The position numbers were made by a program, and so were the translations under genes. The notes beneath the pieces were generated by a model. It searched no databases and had not been told where the DNA came from. It worked only from the letters and a program-made list of their open reading frames with translations. 16,394 nt of DNA from Caldilineaceae bacterium (GTDB lineage Bacteria; Chloroflexota; Anaerolineae; Caldilineales; Caldilineaceae): NCBI GenBank assembly GCA_026645575.1, contig JAPKMW010000164.1:1-16394 (forward strand). Reading direction: 5' to 3'. Below, piece by piece: positions 1-8,188 of the stretch (its first letter is position 1; every line of letters begins with the position of its first letter).

Positions 1-249
1 GGCACAGTGACCATCACCCCGGAAGGGCCGTACCACTATGGTGACCAAGTCACCCTGACCGCCACCCCGGCTGAGGGCTATCGGTTCAGCCATTGGCGCA
101 CCGAACCGCTCACCGACGCCCGCACGACGCTGGCGGATGAGCCGACCACCCCGGTCCTCACGGTGACGGTCAACGCCGATGTGACCTACTATGCCCACTT
201 TGTGCGCCAGGTCACCCAGCTCTTCCTCCCCCTGGTTTCACGACGATAG
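1..249 (+). CDS. 3' end of a secreted InlB-repeat protein (partial)
   Basis: The reading frame is open from the first base, so the gene begins upstream of the window; only the last 82 residues are seen. They form one InlB-like (Listeria-Bacteroides type) bacterial repeat: a GTVTITPEGPYHYGDQVTLTA start, a central GYRFSHW, and an aromatic end (TYYAHF). Such repeats are small beta folds found in tandem in exported proteins. The chain ends in LFLPLVSRR, the same kind of tail as the next gene (LYLPLITK), which suggests related export or anchoring. There is no cysteine in this part. The catalytic or binding domains, if any, are outside the window, so the overall function cannot be named. The internal GTG at base 7 is not a credible start because the repeat fold extends upstream of it. 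Confidence 0.8.
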   Translation, partial: GTVTITPEGPYHYGDQVTLTATPAEGYRFSHWRTEPLTDARTTLADEPTTPVLTVTVNADVTYYAHFVRQVTQLFLPLVSRR

Positions 250-262
250 CCCCCCTGCATAG

Positions 263-303
263 GTCAGCGGCGCCTGTTATCGCAAGAAATAGGCGCCGCT
301 GAC
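263..303 (+). terminator. 13-bp perfect hairpin after the first gene
   Basis: Arms 263-275 and 291-303 are exact reverse complements and GC-rich, with a 15-nt loop. It begins 14 nt after the stop of the upstream gene. The 3' flank is not U-rich, so it is not a textbook intrinsic terminator. A transcript-end or stability role is inferred from position only. Confidence 0.5.
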
Positions 304-463
304 TCATTGTCGGATTACCTGTTCTGTCGCCCTGTGCCGATGTTTCTCTGCTGATAAAAATGCTTTCTGAAGAAGGTCATTTGACCTATCGTAATTGTAA
401 CTACCAAGCCACCCCTCCTAACCTCCCTTATCAGGGGGAGGAACTGTCGTACGCGCTCCGGTT

Positions 464-509
464 CCCTCCCCAAGCGTTCGACTGAGCTCACGCCGAAGTC
501 TGGGGAGGG
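464..509. repeat. Hairpin with GACTTCG/TCAGTC loop core
   Basis: The arms 464-472 (CCCTCCCCA) and 501-509 (TGGGGAGGG) are exact complements around a 28-nt loop. Read on the minus strand the loop carries GACTTCG, then GCGTGAGC, then TCAGTC. The hairpin at 5247-5303 carries the same two blocks in its centre with a different stem. The flanks (about 404-430 and 510-520) add more C/T-rich and G/A-rich sequence that pairs imperfectly. This looks like a dispersed intergenic palindrome family. Confidence 0.5.
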
Positions 510-570
510 GGAGGGAGGGGTTAGTCGTTACTCGTAATTTACCTCTCGATAATCATATAGAATAGAAATC

Positions 571-3500
571 ATGAATAAAAACCTTCACCATCGCTTTGTT
601 CAAATAGACAAGTTGCTATACCCACGAGCGCCGGAAAGTAACACTTCTTACAACAGTAATGGGTTACTTTCCGTGCTGCGCGCGAGTATAAATCGGTATT
701 GGCTTGTTGTGATTATTTTCATCTTGTTGGCACTCACTTATGGAACAGACGCGCACACTTGGGCTGCCACAGAACATCGTCCTCTCAACGAAACCGTGCC
801 GCCGATGCTTACCCTGCAAAAAGTCGGCAACGGCGCCGTGATTGCAGCGCCGCCAGGCCCAGAATATATCTATGGTCAAGTGGTTACGTTGACAGCCGTC
901 GCCGATTTTGGGTGGGAATTTCTGAATTGGAGTGGCGATCTGAACTCGCCAAACAACCCCGCCACGGTTACCATGCTTGCTGATAAAACAGTTCGTGCCA
1001 ACTTTGCGCAACAACCTGCTTCCACCTTGGTCTCTACCGATTTTAATAGCTGCACCCTGGATAACCGCTGGACCTTTATTGATCCGGTTGGCGATACAAA
1101 GCTGGTGCTGACTGGTGAACAGGTGGAAATTCAGATTCCGGGCGGCAGTGCGCATGATCTTTGGACAGAGGGCAATCATACTGCGCGGTTGATGCAGACG
1201 GCCAACAATGTGGACTTTGAGACAGAAGTTAAGTTTGAGTCACAGGTCAGCCAGGGTTATCAACTGCAAGGAATTTTAGTCGAGCAGGATGCGCAAAATC
1301 TCTTACGTTTTAATTTTCAGTCTGACGGCGCAAGTGTCAGTGTCATCGGAATCAGCTTTACCAATGGCGTGCCGACGATTCAATTCACAAAAGAAATTCC
1401 TGACACCGCTGCACAATATATGCGTGTTCGCCGTACTGGTGATCACTGGCAGCTTTTCTATTCAGCGAATGGTATCCAATGGGATTCATCGGCTTTGCTC
1501 GAATTTACCCATCCCATGACAGTCGCCAAAGCGGGCATCTTTGCCGGCAACGCCGGGGCAAATCCAGCGTTTACGGCTATCGTCGATTATTTCTTTAATA
1601 CCGCTGCCCCTGTAGCGCCTGAAGATCCTATCAAGCGCACTGTGCCGGTGGCAATTGTCGGACAGGGCACGGTCGCAAAGAGTTGCGGCAGCCCTGTGAC
1701 TTTAACCGCAAAGCCGGCGCCGGGTTGGAATTTTAGTGGCTGGAGTGGTAGCCTAACCGGGAATCAGAACCCGGCAACACTCAGTCTGTCCGGCAGCCAA
1801 GCGGTGACGGCGACGTTTGTTCCCAAAGCGCTGCAACTCAAGGTGAGTGTGAGTGGTAGTGGCGCGGTATTGCTCAAGCCAAACCAACTCTATTTTGATA
1901 GTGGGGATGTCGTGACCCTCACCGCCGTGGCCAACCCCGGTTGGATCTTTGTGAACTGGTCAGGCGATCTCACTGGCGACGATATTACACAGCCCGTGTT
2001 GATGAATAGTAACAAGACCCTTGTGGCCAATTTCCGCCTGCTTAGTGACAACAGTGGCATTCAATCCGATGATTTTAATGCCTGTCTGGTGAATAGCGGA
2101 CGCTGGAGCTTTATAAACCCATTGGGGGATGCCCAAGTCACCATGACTGGCGCCCAAGCGCAGATTACTGTGCCGGCGGGTGTTGATCATGATATTTGGG
2201 TGAACGGTAACCGTGCCCCGCGCCTGATGCAGCCGTCCCAAAATACTGATTTTGAGTTAGAGGCTAAGTTTGAATCCAAGGTTGAGAAAAATTACCAATT
2301 TCAAGGGATTCTTGTCGAAGGGGACGCCAATAATTTTATCCGGTTTAATTTTCAATCGGATGGCAATGCGACCAGCATTGTTGCCATTAGTTTTACCAAT
2401 GGTACGCCCAATATTCAGGTCAACCAGATTGTGGCTGATGGTGCTGCCTATCTGCGAGTGTTGCGTACCGGTGATAAGTGGTTCTTGCTCTACTCATACG
2501 ATGGCACGGCCTGGGTTACGAACGCGACGCTTACGTTTACCCACCCTCTGACCGTAACAAAAGTGGGCGTCTTTGCCGGTAATGCCGGCAGTAACCCTGC
2601 TTTTATCAGTTTGATTGATTACTTCTTCAATACCAGCAGCCCGATCAGCCCGGAAGATCCGGTTGTCAATACCTTTCCACCAGTGACGATCATCGGTAAT
2701 GGCGCTGTGACGCGAACCCCTGCTTGTGGAAACCCGATGGTGTTGACGGCCACGCCGGCCGCCAATTGGCAATTTGCCGGTTGGAGCGGCGATTTGACCG
2801 GAAGCAACAATCCGATAACCTTTACCGCTCAGGGTGAGGAGCAAATTATTGCTACTTTTGTGCCACTCTCCGGTTTCTATTCTGACGATTTCAATACTTG
2901 TACCCTGAATCGCAGCACCTGGACCTTTATTAATCCCAAGCGTGATGGCACAGTTGCGCTCAAGGATGGCCAACGCATCGAACTGTTTGTGCCTGCCGGC
3001 GCCGATCATGACATCTTTCCTATACCTAACTCTAGCGAGCCACTGAATCGCGCCCCACGGCTGATGCAGGCGATTCACGATGTTGACTTTGAGTTGGAGG
3101 CCAAATTTGATTCTGCTGTACAATTTCAATATCAAATTCAAGGTGTGTTGATCGAACAAGATAGTGAAAACTTCCTGCGCTTTGATCTTCATCACAATGG
3201 GGCGACACCCAGAATTGCTGCTATTCGCTACACAGATGGCAACCCCACGGTCGTACAAAACGATGTTCTGCTGGGGAACGCGCCTTGGCACATGCGGATC
3301 AAACGTGAACGTGACCTTTGGGCGTTACGCTATTCAGATGATGGGCTTACCTGGACAACGGTTGTTACCTTTACCCATGCGCTGAAAGCAACCCAAGCGG
3401 GCGTTTTTGTGGGGAATGCGGGAGATAATCCAATGCATACCGCGCTTGTCGATTATCTCTTTGAAACAAGTACGCCGATTTTTCCGGAAGACAGCAAATC

Positions 3501-3972
3501 GATGGGCCTCATCACAAACCTTGTCGGTGGCGGTAAAATTACCAAGACGCCTGAACAAAGCAGTTACAGTTGCAATACGGAAGTTGAACTGTTGGCTACG
3601 CCAGACAATGGTTGGATCTTTAGTGGTTGGGAAGGTTCTGTCACTGGGGCGCAAAATCCGGTTAAACTGACGATTGATGGCTCAAAGGTTGTAACGGCCA
3701 CTTTTACACAACAGACGTATCAACTGGATGTCAATATTAGTGGCTCAGGGCGTGTCACGCGAACGCCATCCAAGAACAGTTATCTGGCGGGCGAGAGCGT
3801 GACGTTGACGGCTGAACCGTTAGGCAACGCTGTTTTTGTCCGCTGGGAAGGTGACATGACTAGTACGGCAAACCCAGTCTTACTTACCATGAACGGTAAT
3901 AAGCAGGTCGTCGCTGTTTTCGCCGCAGTGGCGCCATCTGGTAAGCTCTATTTACCCCTAATTACAAAATAA
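571..3972 (+). CDS. Large secreted protein: three lectin-like modules and six InlB-like repeats
   Basis: 1133 residues. A single hydrophobic segment (about 44-59, WLVVIIFILLALTYG) acts as a signal or anchor after a 40-residue N-terminus. Order of domains: InlB-like repeat 1 (about 80-148); concanavalin/LamG-like module 1 (156-353); repeats 2 (359-419) and 3 (422-491); module 2 (500-697); repeat 4 (703-767); module 3 (770-974); repeats 5 (978-1048) and 6 (1050-1120); tail LYLPLITK. Each lectin-like module starts DFN(S/A/T)C and ends with a GNAG..NP..VDY.F.T..P..PED signature. There are exactly six cysteines: one at the start of each module and one in the repeat that follows it. A carbohydrate-binding or adhesive surface role is inferred from the folds; no catalytic residues are recognised. 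The start has no clear Shine-Dalgarno; GTG at 673 is an alternative that would give a shorter signal region. Confidence 0.85.
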   Translation: MNKNLHHRFVQIDKLLYPRAPESNTSYNSNGLLSVLRASINRYWLVVIIFILLALTYGTDAHTWAATEHRPLNETVPPMLTLQKVGNGAVIAAPPGPEYIYGQVVTLTAVADFGWEFLNWSGDLNSPNNPATVTMLADKTVRANFAQQPASTLVSTDFNSCTLDNRWTFIDPVGDTKLVLTGEQVEIQIPGGSAHDLWTEGNHTARLMQTANNVDFETEVKFESQVSQGYQLQGILVEQDAQNLLRFNFQSDGASVSVIGISFTNGVPTIQFTKEIPDTAAQYMRVRRTGDHWQLFYSANGIQWDSSALLEFTHPMTVAKAGIFAGNAGANPAFTAIVDYFFNTAAPVAPEDPIKRTVPVAIVGQGTVAKSCGSPVTLTAKPAPGWNFSGWSGSLTGNQNPATLSLSGSQAVTATFVPKALQLKVSVSGSGAVLLKPNQLYFDSGDVVTLTAVANPGWIFVNWSGDLTGDDITQPVLMNSNKTLVANFRLLSDNSGIQSDDFNACLVNSGRWSFINPLGDAQVTMTGAQAQITVPAGVDHDIWVNGNRAPRLMQPSQNTDFELEAKFESKVEKNYQFQGILVEGDANNFIRFNFQSDGNATSIVAISFTNGTPNIQVNQIVADGAAYLRVLRTGDKWFLLYSYDGTAWVTNATLTFTHPLTVTKVGVFAGNAGSNPAFISLIDYFFNTSSPISPEDPVVNTFPPVTIIGNGAVTRTPACGNPMVLTATPAANWQFAGWSGDLTGSNNPITFTAQGEEQIIATFVPLSGFYSDDFNTCTLNRSTWTFINPKRDGTVALKDGQRIELFVPAGADHDIFPIPNSSEPLNRAPRLMQAIHDVDFELEAKFDSAVQFQYQIQGVLIEQDSENFLRFDLHHNGATPRIAAIRYTDGNPTVVQNDVLLGNAPWHMRIKRERDLWALRYSDDGLTWTTVVTFTHALKATQAGVFVGNAGDNPMHTALVDYLFETSTPIFPEDSKSMGLITNLVGGGKITKTPEQSSYSCNTEVELLATPDNGWIFSGWEGSVTGAQNPVKLTIDGSKVVTATFTQQTYQLDVNISGSGRVTRTPSKNSYLAGESVTLTAEPLGNAVFVRWEGDMTSTANPVLLTMNGNKQVVAVFAAVAPSGKLYLPLITK

Positions 3973-3993
3973 ACAGACTTTGGTAGAGCCTGG

Positions 3994-4025
3994 ACAGAAG
4001 GGTACGCCATGACGTGCCCTTCTGT
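3994..4025 (+). terminator. Hairpin between convergent genes
   Basis: Arms 3994-4006 and 4013-4025 pair over 13 positions with a 6-nt loop. The one non-Watson-Crick pair (4003 with 4016) is a U-G wobble in plus-strand RNA but an A-C mismatch in minus-strand RNA. The hairpin therefore fits best as the 3' end of the plus-strand surface-protein transcript. It lies 21 nt after that stop and 13 nt from the stop of the convergent gene. No U-tract follows. Confidence 0.6.
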
Positions 4026-4038
4026 GGTGAAATAGTCC

Positions 4039-5205
4039 TTATTTCGCTCCAACCATTTCCCACTGGCCGCTTTGCCAGGAATGGATCATCGCTGTTTGTA
4101 CATGGGCGAGCTGTAATGCACTGGTAAAGCTTGGTTCGCGCTGTTTGCTTTCGACAATCGACTGTAGGAAGTTGTACGCTTCGATGCACTTCAAATCCTC
4201 GTAGCCGAGACCGATGCCATCCCCCGGATTAAAGCGGCCATGGAGCAGGAAGCGCGGCCCGCCCAGCAATGTCGTGTAGCCATCGTGGGTGGCGCCTTCA
4301 TCGGGCAGATAGAGTTCCAACTCATTCATCCGCTCAAAATTCCACTTCACGGCGCCCTTCGTGCCGTTGACCTCAAAGGACATTTCACACTTTGGCCCGA
4401 AGATGGCGCGACAAGTCTCAAAGCTACCCTGGGCGCCGTTGGCAAATTGCACCAACGCGCCGACATAATCTTCATTTTCCACCGGACCAGTCGGGTCGTC
4501 CGGTTTGCCCAACCCAAAATGGGTGCCATGACCGCTGGGCAGTGGGCGCTCGGTAATAAAGGTGTGGCGGTTGCTCACCACCCGCTCAATCGGGCCGATG
4601 AGCATATGTGCCATGTCGACAACATGAGACATAATATCGCCTAACACGCCGCTGCCGGCATATTCCTGCTTAAAACGCCAGGTCAGATGGCCGAGCGGGT
4701 TGCTGCCATACATGGCAAAGAAGCGCCCGCGATAGTGGGTGATCTTGCCCAAGCGCCCTTCGTCAATCAGTTGTTTCGCATATTGCACCATCGGCGCCCA
4801 GCGGTAATTAAAGCCGACAAAGCTCATCACGCCCGCTTTACGCGCCAACGCTTCGATCTCCGCCGTCTCTGCCGGCGTGCGCCCAACCGGCTTTTCACAG
4901 AAGACATGTTTGCCGGCGGCGGTCACTGCTTTGACCATCTCCAGGTGCATAAAGTTGGGCGAAGCAATATTCACCACCTGCACCTCCGGGTGATTCACCA
5001 CCTCATGCCAGTTTGTTGTATAGTGTGCAAAGCCGAGTGACTCCTGTGCCTGCCGCGCCCGCGCTTCTACTTCATCGCCACAGATCACCAAACGCGGCCG
5101 CAGACCGCTATCATAAAACCGATCCGCAATATTCCGGTAGGCGCGGCTATGGGCCATCCCCATCCAGCCCATGCCGATGACGCCGATGCCGAGAGAATGT
5201 GTCAA
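4039..5205 (-). CDS. Gfo/Idh/MocA-family dehydrogenase (inositol or sugar dehydrogenase)
   Basis: 388 residues from a TTG start at 5205. NAD(P)-dependent oxidation or reduction of a polyol or sugar is the family reaction. The Rossmann motif [11 protein letters not shown] is at the N-terminus (about 6-16). EKP holds the catalytic Lys105, and GDIMSH gives the Asp190/His194 pair expected in inositol-dehydrogenase-like enzymes. From memory, the ITERPLPSG stretch and the C-terminal half resemble levoglucosan-dehydrogenase-like members as much as IolG, so the substrate is uncertain. Position downstream of mmsA and iolD supports a cyclitol or related sugar. The start is set by AGGAG (5213-5217) 7 nt upstream. 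The frame stays open to an ATG at 5286, but those 27 extra residues (MTELVEVT...) are translated from an intergenic palindrome and are probably not protein. Separated from mmsA by that palindrome. Confidence 0.88.
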   Translation of the reverse strand: MTHSLGIGVIGMGWMGMAHSRAYRNIADRFYDSGLRPRLVICGDEVEARARQAQESLGFAHYTTNWHEVVNHPEVQVVNIASPNFMHLEMVKAVTAAGKHVFCEKPVGRTPAETAEIEALARKAGVMSFVGFNYRWAPMVQYAKQLIDEGRLGKITHYRGRFFAMYGSNPLGHLTWRFKQEYAGSGVLGDIMSHVVDMAHMLIGPIERVVSNRHTFITERPLPSGHGTHFGLGKPDDPTGPVENEDYVGALVQFANGAQGSFETCRAIFGPKCEMSFEVNGTKGAVKWNFERMNELELYLPDEGATHDGYTTLLGGPRFLLHGRFNPGDGIGLGYEDLKCIEAYNFLQSIVESKQREPSFTSALQLAHVQTAMIHSWQSGQWEMVGAK

Positions 5206-5212
5206 GAGAATG

Positions 5213-5217
5213 CTCCT
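5213..5217 (-). promoter_or_regulatory. Ribosome binding site deciding a TTG start
   Basis: AGGAG lies 7 nt upstream of TTG at 5205. It moves the start of the dehydrogenase 27 codons downstream of the longest open frame and directly in front of the Rossmann strand. Confidence 0.65.
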
Positions 5218-5246
5218 GTTCTTTGTAAGCCTTGACAGAGTGAAGG

Positions 5247-5303
5247 GGTGACAGGGTGACAAGGTGACTTCGACAAGTTCAGTCACCTTGTCACCCTGTC
5301 ACC
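5247..5303. repeat. 23-bp palindrome made of GGTGACA-type tandem units
   Basis: Arms 5247-5269 and 5281-5303 are exact reverse complements with an 11-nt loop. Each arm is itself a small tandem repeat (GGTGACAGG, GTGACAAGG, GTGACT). The centre reads GACTTCGACAAGTTCAGTC, sharing its ends with the loop at 464-509. It sits 3 nt beyond the mmsA stop, between mmsA and the next gene, and could form a transcript-end or processing hairpin. No U-tract follows on the minus strand. Confidence 0.7.
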
Positions 5304-5306
5304 TTG

Positions 5307-6785
5307 TCAGAATTTCCGGCTCCACTCGCGCGGCCACCGTTCGACGACCACTTTCGTTTGTGTATAGAACTCAACCCCATGCCGCGACTGGGCGTGGAGA
5401 TCGCCAAAGAAGCTTTCGTTCCAACCGCTAAAGGGGAAGTAGGCCATCGGTGCGGCGACGCCGATGTTGATGCCAACATTGCCGGCGTCCACTTCGTGGC
5501 GGAACTTGCGGGCAACCGAGCCGCTCGATGTAAAGATGCTCGCTTGGTTGCCATAGGCGCGATTGTTGACAAGGGCAATGGCCTCATCGACATCGCTAGC
5601 GTGCATCAGGCTGAGGACTGGGCCAAAGATTTCGGTCTTGGCGATTTCGCCCGCCGGGTTGACATTGTCGAGAATCGTCGGGTAGACCCAGTAGCCGTCA
5701 TCGTAGCCGGACACCGCTTTGTTGCGGCCATCGACCAGCACATTGGCCCCTTCTTGTTCACCCTTGGTGATCAGGCTCTCGATACGCGCCTTGCTCTCTT
5801 TGGTGATGACCGGTCCCATTTCGATGCCACTCTCCAACCCATAGCCCACCTTGCGACTGGCGGCAATATCAGCGATTTGTTCGGTGAAGGCATGTTTGGC
5901 TTCGCCCACCGTCACCGCCACCGAAACAGCCAGACAGCGCTGCCCAGCGCAACCAAAGGCGGAGTCGGCCAAAATCTTGGTGGTCGTATCCATGTCGGCG
6001 TCGGGCATGATGACGACCGGGTTTTTGGCCCCACCCTGGCACTGGGCGCGCTTGCCATTGGCCGTGGCGCGACTGTAGACATACTTCGCCACCGGTGTCG
6101 AACCAACAAAGCTGATCGCCTTGACGCCAGGGTGATCGAGCAGCGCATCGACCGTCTCTTTGCCGCCGTTGACCAGTTGCACCACGCCCGCCGGAAAGCC
6201 CGCCTTTTCCAGCAAGCCAAAGAGCTTCTGCGAAGTCATGGAAACCTTTTCGCTCGGCTTGAGGATAAAGCAGTTGCCGGTGACGAGGGCATAGGGCAAG
6301 AACCAGAGCGGGATCATGCCGGGAAAGTTAAAGGGGGTGATCGCCGCCACAACGCCCAACGGTTGGCGAAACATGTGTTCATCGATGCCACGGGCAATAT
6401 CTTCGTTGTTGTAGCCCTGCATGAGAATCGGCGCGCCACAGGCCACTTCCACATTCTCAATGCCGCGGCGCATTTCGCCCACACTCTCGCCGTAGGTCTT
6501 GCCGCACTCGTTGGTAATGGTGCGGGCAATGTCATCCAGATTCTCTTCCAGCAACATCTTGAATTTGAACATGGGCTGAATACGGTCGCCCACCGGCGTC
6601 TCTTTCCAGTCGGCAAAGGCTTTCTGCCCCGCCGCTACCGCTGCTGCCACCTCTGCGCCGGGGGAGAGCGGAACGTGGGTCAACGCTTGGGCCGTGGCCG
6701 GGTTCGTAATGTCCATAAAGGAAGCGGCGCTGGATTTGGTCCACTGGCCGCCGATAAAGTTGAGAAGTTGTCCGTTTTGTTGCAT
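5307..6785 (-). CDS. mmsA: Methylmalonate/malonate-semialdehyde dehydrogenase (CoA-acylating)
   Basis: 492 residues. Converts malonate semialdehyde (the last step of myo-inositol breakdown, IolA) or methylmalonate semialdehyde (valine breakdown) to acetyl-CoA or propionyl-CoA with NAD and CoA. It is a full-length aldehyde dehydrogenase: PFNFP (151-155, with the oxyanion Asn153), the [11 protein letters not shown] cofactor loop, and FGCAGQRC with catalytic Cys284. The position where ordinary aldehyde dehydrogenases carry a catalytic Glu reads CQGGAKNP, the hallmark of the CoA-acylating MMSDH group. The C-terminal [21 protein letters not shown] segment is also typical. ATG at 6785 is chosen because AAGGAG lies 6 nt upstream; an in-frame ATG at 6809 lacks this. 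It starts 1 nt after the stop of the preceding gene, so it is translationally coupled to the nuclease-like cassette. With iolD nearby, an inositol role (IolA) is the best reading. Confidence 0.95.
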   Translation of the reverse strand: MQQNGQLLNFIGGQWTKSSAASFMDITNPATAQALTHVPLSPGAEVAAAVAAGQKAFADWKETPVGDRIQPMFKFKMLLEENLDDIARTITNECGKTYGESVGEMRRGIENVEVACGAPILMQGYNNEDIARGIDEHMFRQPLGVVAAITPFNFPGMIPLWFLPYALVTGNCFILKPSEKVSMTSQKLFGLLEKAGFPAGVVQLVNGGKETVDALLDHPGVKAISFVGSTPVAKYVYSRATANGKRAQCQGGAKNPVVIMPDADMDTTTKILADSAFGCAGQRCLAVSVAVTVGEAKHAFTEQIADIAASRKVGYGLESGIEMGPVITKESKARIESLITKGEQEGANVLVDGRNKAVSGYDDGYWVYPTILDNVNPAGEIAKTEIFGPVLSLMHASDVDEAIALVNNRAYGNQASIFTSSGSVARKFRHEVDAGNVGINIGVAAPMAYFPFSGWNESFFGDLHAQSRHGVEFYTQTKVVVERWPREWSRKF

Positions 6786-6786
6786 G

Positions 6787-7557
6787 TTATGCTCCTTGTA
6801 GAATGCCAACCATGATGCGGATTAACAGTTCTGTGTTCATGGGGACACTATAGAATTCAGTGTCCTGAATGATAGTTTTGGTTTGCCGATCCAACCTGCC
6901 AAATTGCCAGCCATCGCCCATGGAAACGATGCCGTAGAAATGCTGGGCATCGGTTACCTTTTTGAGGTCAAGCGCCGCCAATTCAGCCATTAATTGATGA
7001 AAGCCCCGTTGGAGGTCGCCATTCTTGGCTTCCACCACCAACAGGTGCTGTTCAGTTTTGAAAAGATAATCTAGCGAACCTTGCAATGTTTCACTGGCTT
7101 TGATGCTGTATTCAACATAAACTTGTGCATTCGTATAGTGAATAACCTCCAGCACAATCGGGGCAATCAGAAACTCGCGACGCGCCATTTCGCTGGACAT
7201 ACCCACATGTTGCAATCCTTCCTGAATGCGTTCAATCAGATTGGCGACCCGACCGACATCAATGACCGTTGCCTGTAGCTTGAGGTCATTCAGCTTGAGT
7301 TCTTTGCGTTGGTAGGTGTACCCCAACAAAGCGCCAATCTCGTCTGCCGGCAGATTCAATTTGAAGTAATCCTGAAAGGTGCGCGGTTTGGTTACTTCAT
7401 AGTCAACTCGTTCTTCGGTTATAGTGTGATAGGCGCGCCGGTTGGTCTGCTGCGCATAGATTGTTTCGCTTGCTGGCAAGAGCTTGTCCACTAGATAGCG
7501 CAACAGGTTTATCTGTTCATCGCGCTGTAATGCCTCGATAATCCCCGGTATGTTCAT
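6787..7557 (-). CDS. PD-(D/E)XK nuclease-like protein
   Basis: 256 residues, no signal peptide, so cytoplasmic. The C-terminal half shows the classical PD-(D/E)XK nuclease pattern: Asp163 (GSLDYLF), Glu176-x-Lys178 in a hydrophobic strand ([10 protein letters not shown]), then Gln188 on the next helix (GFHQLMAEL). The N-terminal half has the phrases [14 protein letters not shown] and [12 protein letters not shown], which I recall from a family common in cyanobacteria and annotated as type I restriction subunit R-like. The helicase part of HsdR is absent, so this is not a full restriction enzyme. It is the last gene of a three-gene set with the ATPase and DUF4276 genes. Its AGGAGA site (7565-7570) overlaps the stop of the DUF4276 gene, and its own end carries the mmsA ribosome binding site. 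Nuclease activity is inferred from motif only; the target is unknown. Confidence 0.75.
   Translation of the reverse strand: MNIPGIIEALQRDEQINLLRYLVDKLLPASETIYAQQTNRRAYHTITEERVDYEVTKPRTFQDYFKLNLPADEIGALLGYTYQRKELKLNDLKLQATVIDVGRVANLIERIQEGLQHVGMSSEMARREFLIAPIVLEVIHYTNAQVYVEYSIKASETLQGSLDYLFKTEQHLLVVEAKNGDLQRGFHQLMAELAALDLKKVTDAQHFYGIVSMGDGWQFGRLDRQTKTIIQDTEFYSVPMNTELLIRIMVGILQGA
6792..6797 (-). promoter_or_regulatory. mmsA ribosome binding site inside the upstream gene
   Basis: AAGGAG, 6 nt before ATG 6785, lies within the last codons (Gln-Gly-Ala) of the 6787-7557 gene. The same bases therefore serve as coding sequence and as the mmsA Shine-Dalgarno. Confidence 0.7.
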
Positions 7558-7561
7558 CGAG

Positions 7562-8188
7562 TTATCTCCTGATTGGCGTTACTACAGATTTACCCTCTGC
7601 TGTAGCAATGACAATCTCTTCAAAAGCGTGATACAACCGCTGGAATGATCGCGACTTTTGATAGGCCAAGTCGAGATCTATCTTTTGCGTATAACGGGCC
7701 TGATGGACGGTTGGTTTATAACCAAACTTTTTCCGTAACCAGCCTTTGGCATCGCGTATCTCCTCCGGATCATGATCGTAACCTTCGCCATCGTGAATGC
7801 TTTCCAGGCTTGCTAAAAACCAAGCCTCAAACTCCCTTCGGGCGCAAACGACAACAACGGAAAAAGGCAAGGGTTCCATCGCCGCGATACGCTTTGTGAG
7901 TAAAAATGCTTGCGTTTTGGGACAAGCGTCGTCCATATCCAGCAAAACCAGCAAGGCTGCGCAATCGTTATAGCTTTTAGGATACCGGATTGTACGCTCC
8001 AATTTGTCGCCATGGAAGAATTCGCTGTAACTCATTCGCCAAGGTTTTTCTGCTGAAAAGAGCGTCCAACACTGCAAATCTGTTAGCAACTTCTGGATTA
8101 ATACGTTGATAGCTGCACGTCCACCGGATGCGGGCTGATTGCCTTCACCGTGACCTTCCACGATGGCATAGATTTTATCGCGACTCAT
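7562..8188 (-). CDS. DUF4276 family protein, TOPRIM-like
   Basis: 208 residues. The first strand ends in YAIVEGHGE (Glu11), and LLVLLDMDD follows (Asp84, Asp86). This E...DxD spacing is the metal-binding pattern of TOPRIM folds found in OLD nucleases, topoisomerases and AriB-type effectors. Further DUF4276 hallmarks are REFEAWFLAS, an AKGWLRKKFG segment, a PTVHQ stretch, and an SRSFQRLYHAF helix near the end. DUF4276 proteins are usually encoded beside an ABC-type AAA ATPase, as here. The start ATG overlaps the ATPase stop (ATGA), so the two are translationally coupled and probably form one complex. The natural reading is the nuclease half of a split OLD-like pair. The actual activity (DNA, RNA or tRNA cleavage, or none) cannot be told from sequence. 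Confidence 0.82.
   Translation of the reverse strand: MSRDKIYAIVEGHGEGNQPASGGRAAINVLIQKLLTDLQCWTLFSAEKPWRMSYSEFFHGDKLERTIRYPKSYNDCAALLVLLDMDDACPKTQAFLLTKRIAAMEPLPFSVVVVCARREFEAWFLASLESIHDGEGYDHDPEEIRDAKGWLRKKFGYKPTVHQARYTQKIDLDLAYQKSRSFQRLYHAFEEIVIATAEGKSVVTPIRR

Larger units (their letters stand above)
250..570. other. Intergenic region with inverted repeats, no gene
   Basis: This 321-base gap holds a perfect 13-bp hairpin just after the upstream stop (263-303) and a second, pyrimidine/purine-rich hairpin region (about 404-520). A small hairpin (422-427 with 436-441) lies inside the latter. Just before the next start is an AT-rich stretch (546-570) with TATAGAAT-like sequence that could hold a -10 element, but no convincing -35 or Shine-Dalgarno sequence is visible. 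No ORF with plausible protein content was found. Confidence 0.6.

Noticed and set aside
2494..3291. 265-codon minus-strand frame inside the surface-protein gene
   Set aside because: Shadow of the repeat-rich gene; lacks domain features, and the plus strand encodes clear repeats across the same bases.
5206..5286. N-terminal extension MTELVEVT... of the dehydrogenase
   Set aside because: It is encoded by the 5247-5303 palindrome and precedes the Rossmann motif; AGGAG and TTG at 5205 give a natural start.
5247..5303. Possible CRISPR-like tandem repeats
   Set aside because: Units are 7-9 nt with no spacers; the structure is one palindrome, not an array.
5304..6815. Long open frame of 503 codons on the plus strand
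   Set aside because: It is the antisense shadow of mmsA, which has full family motifs; the antisense product has no recognisable domain and no sensible ribosome site.
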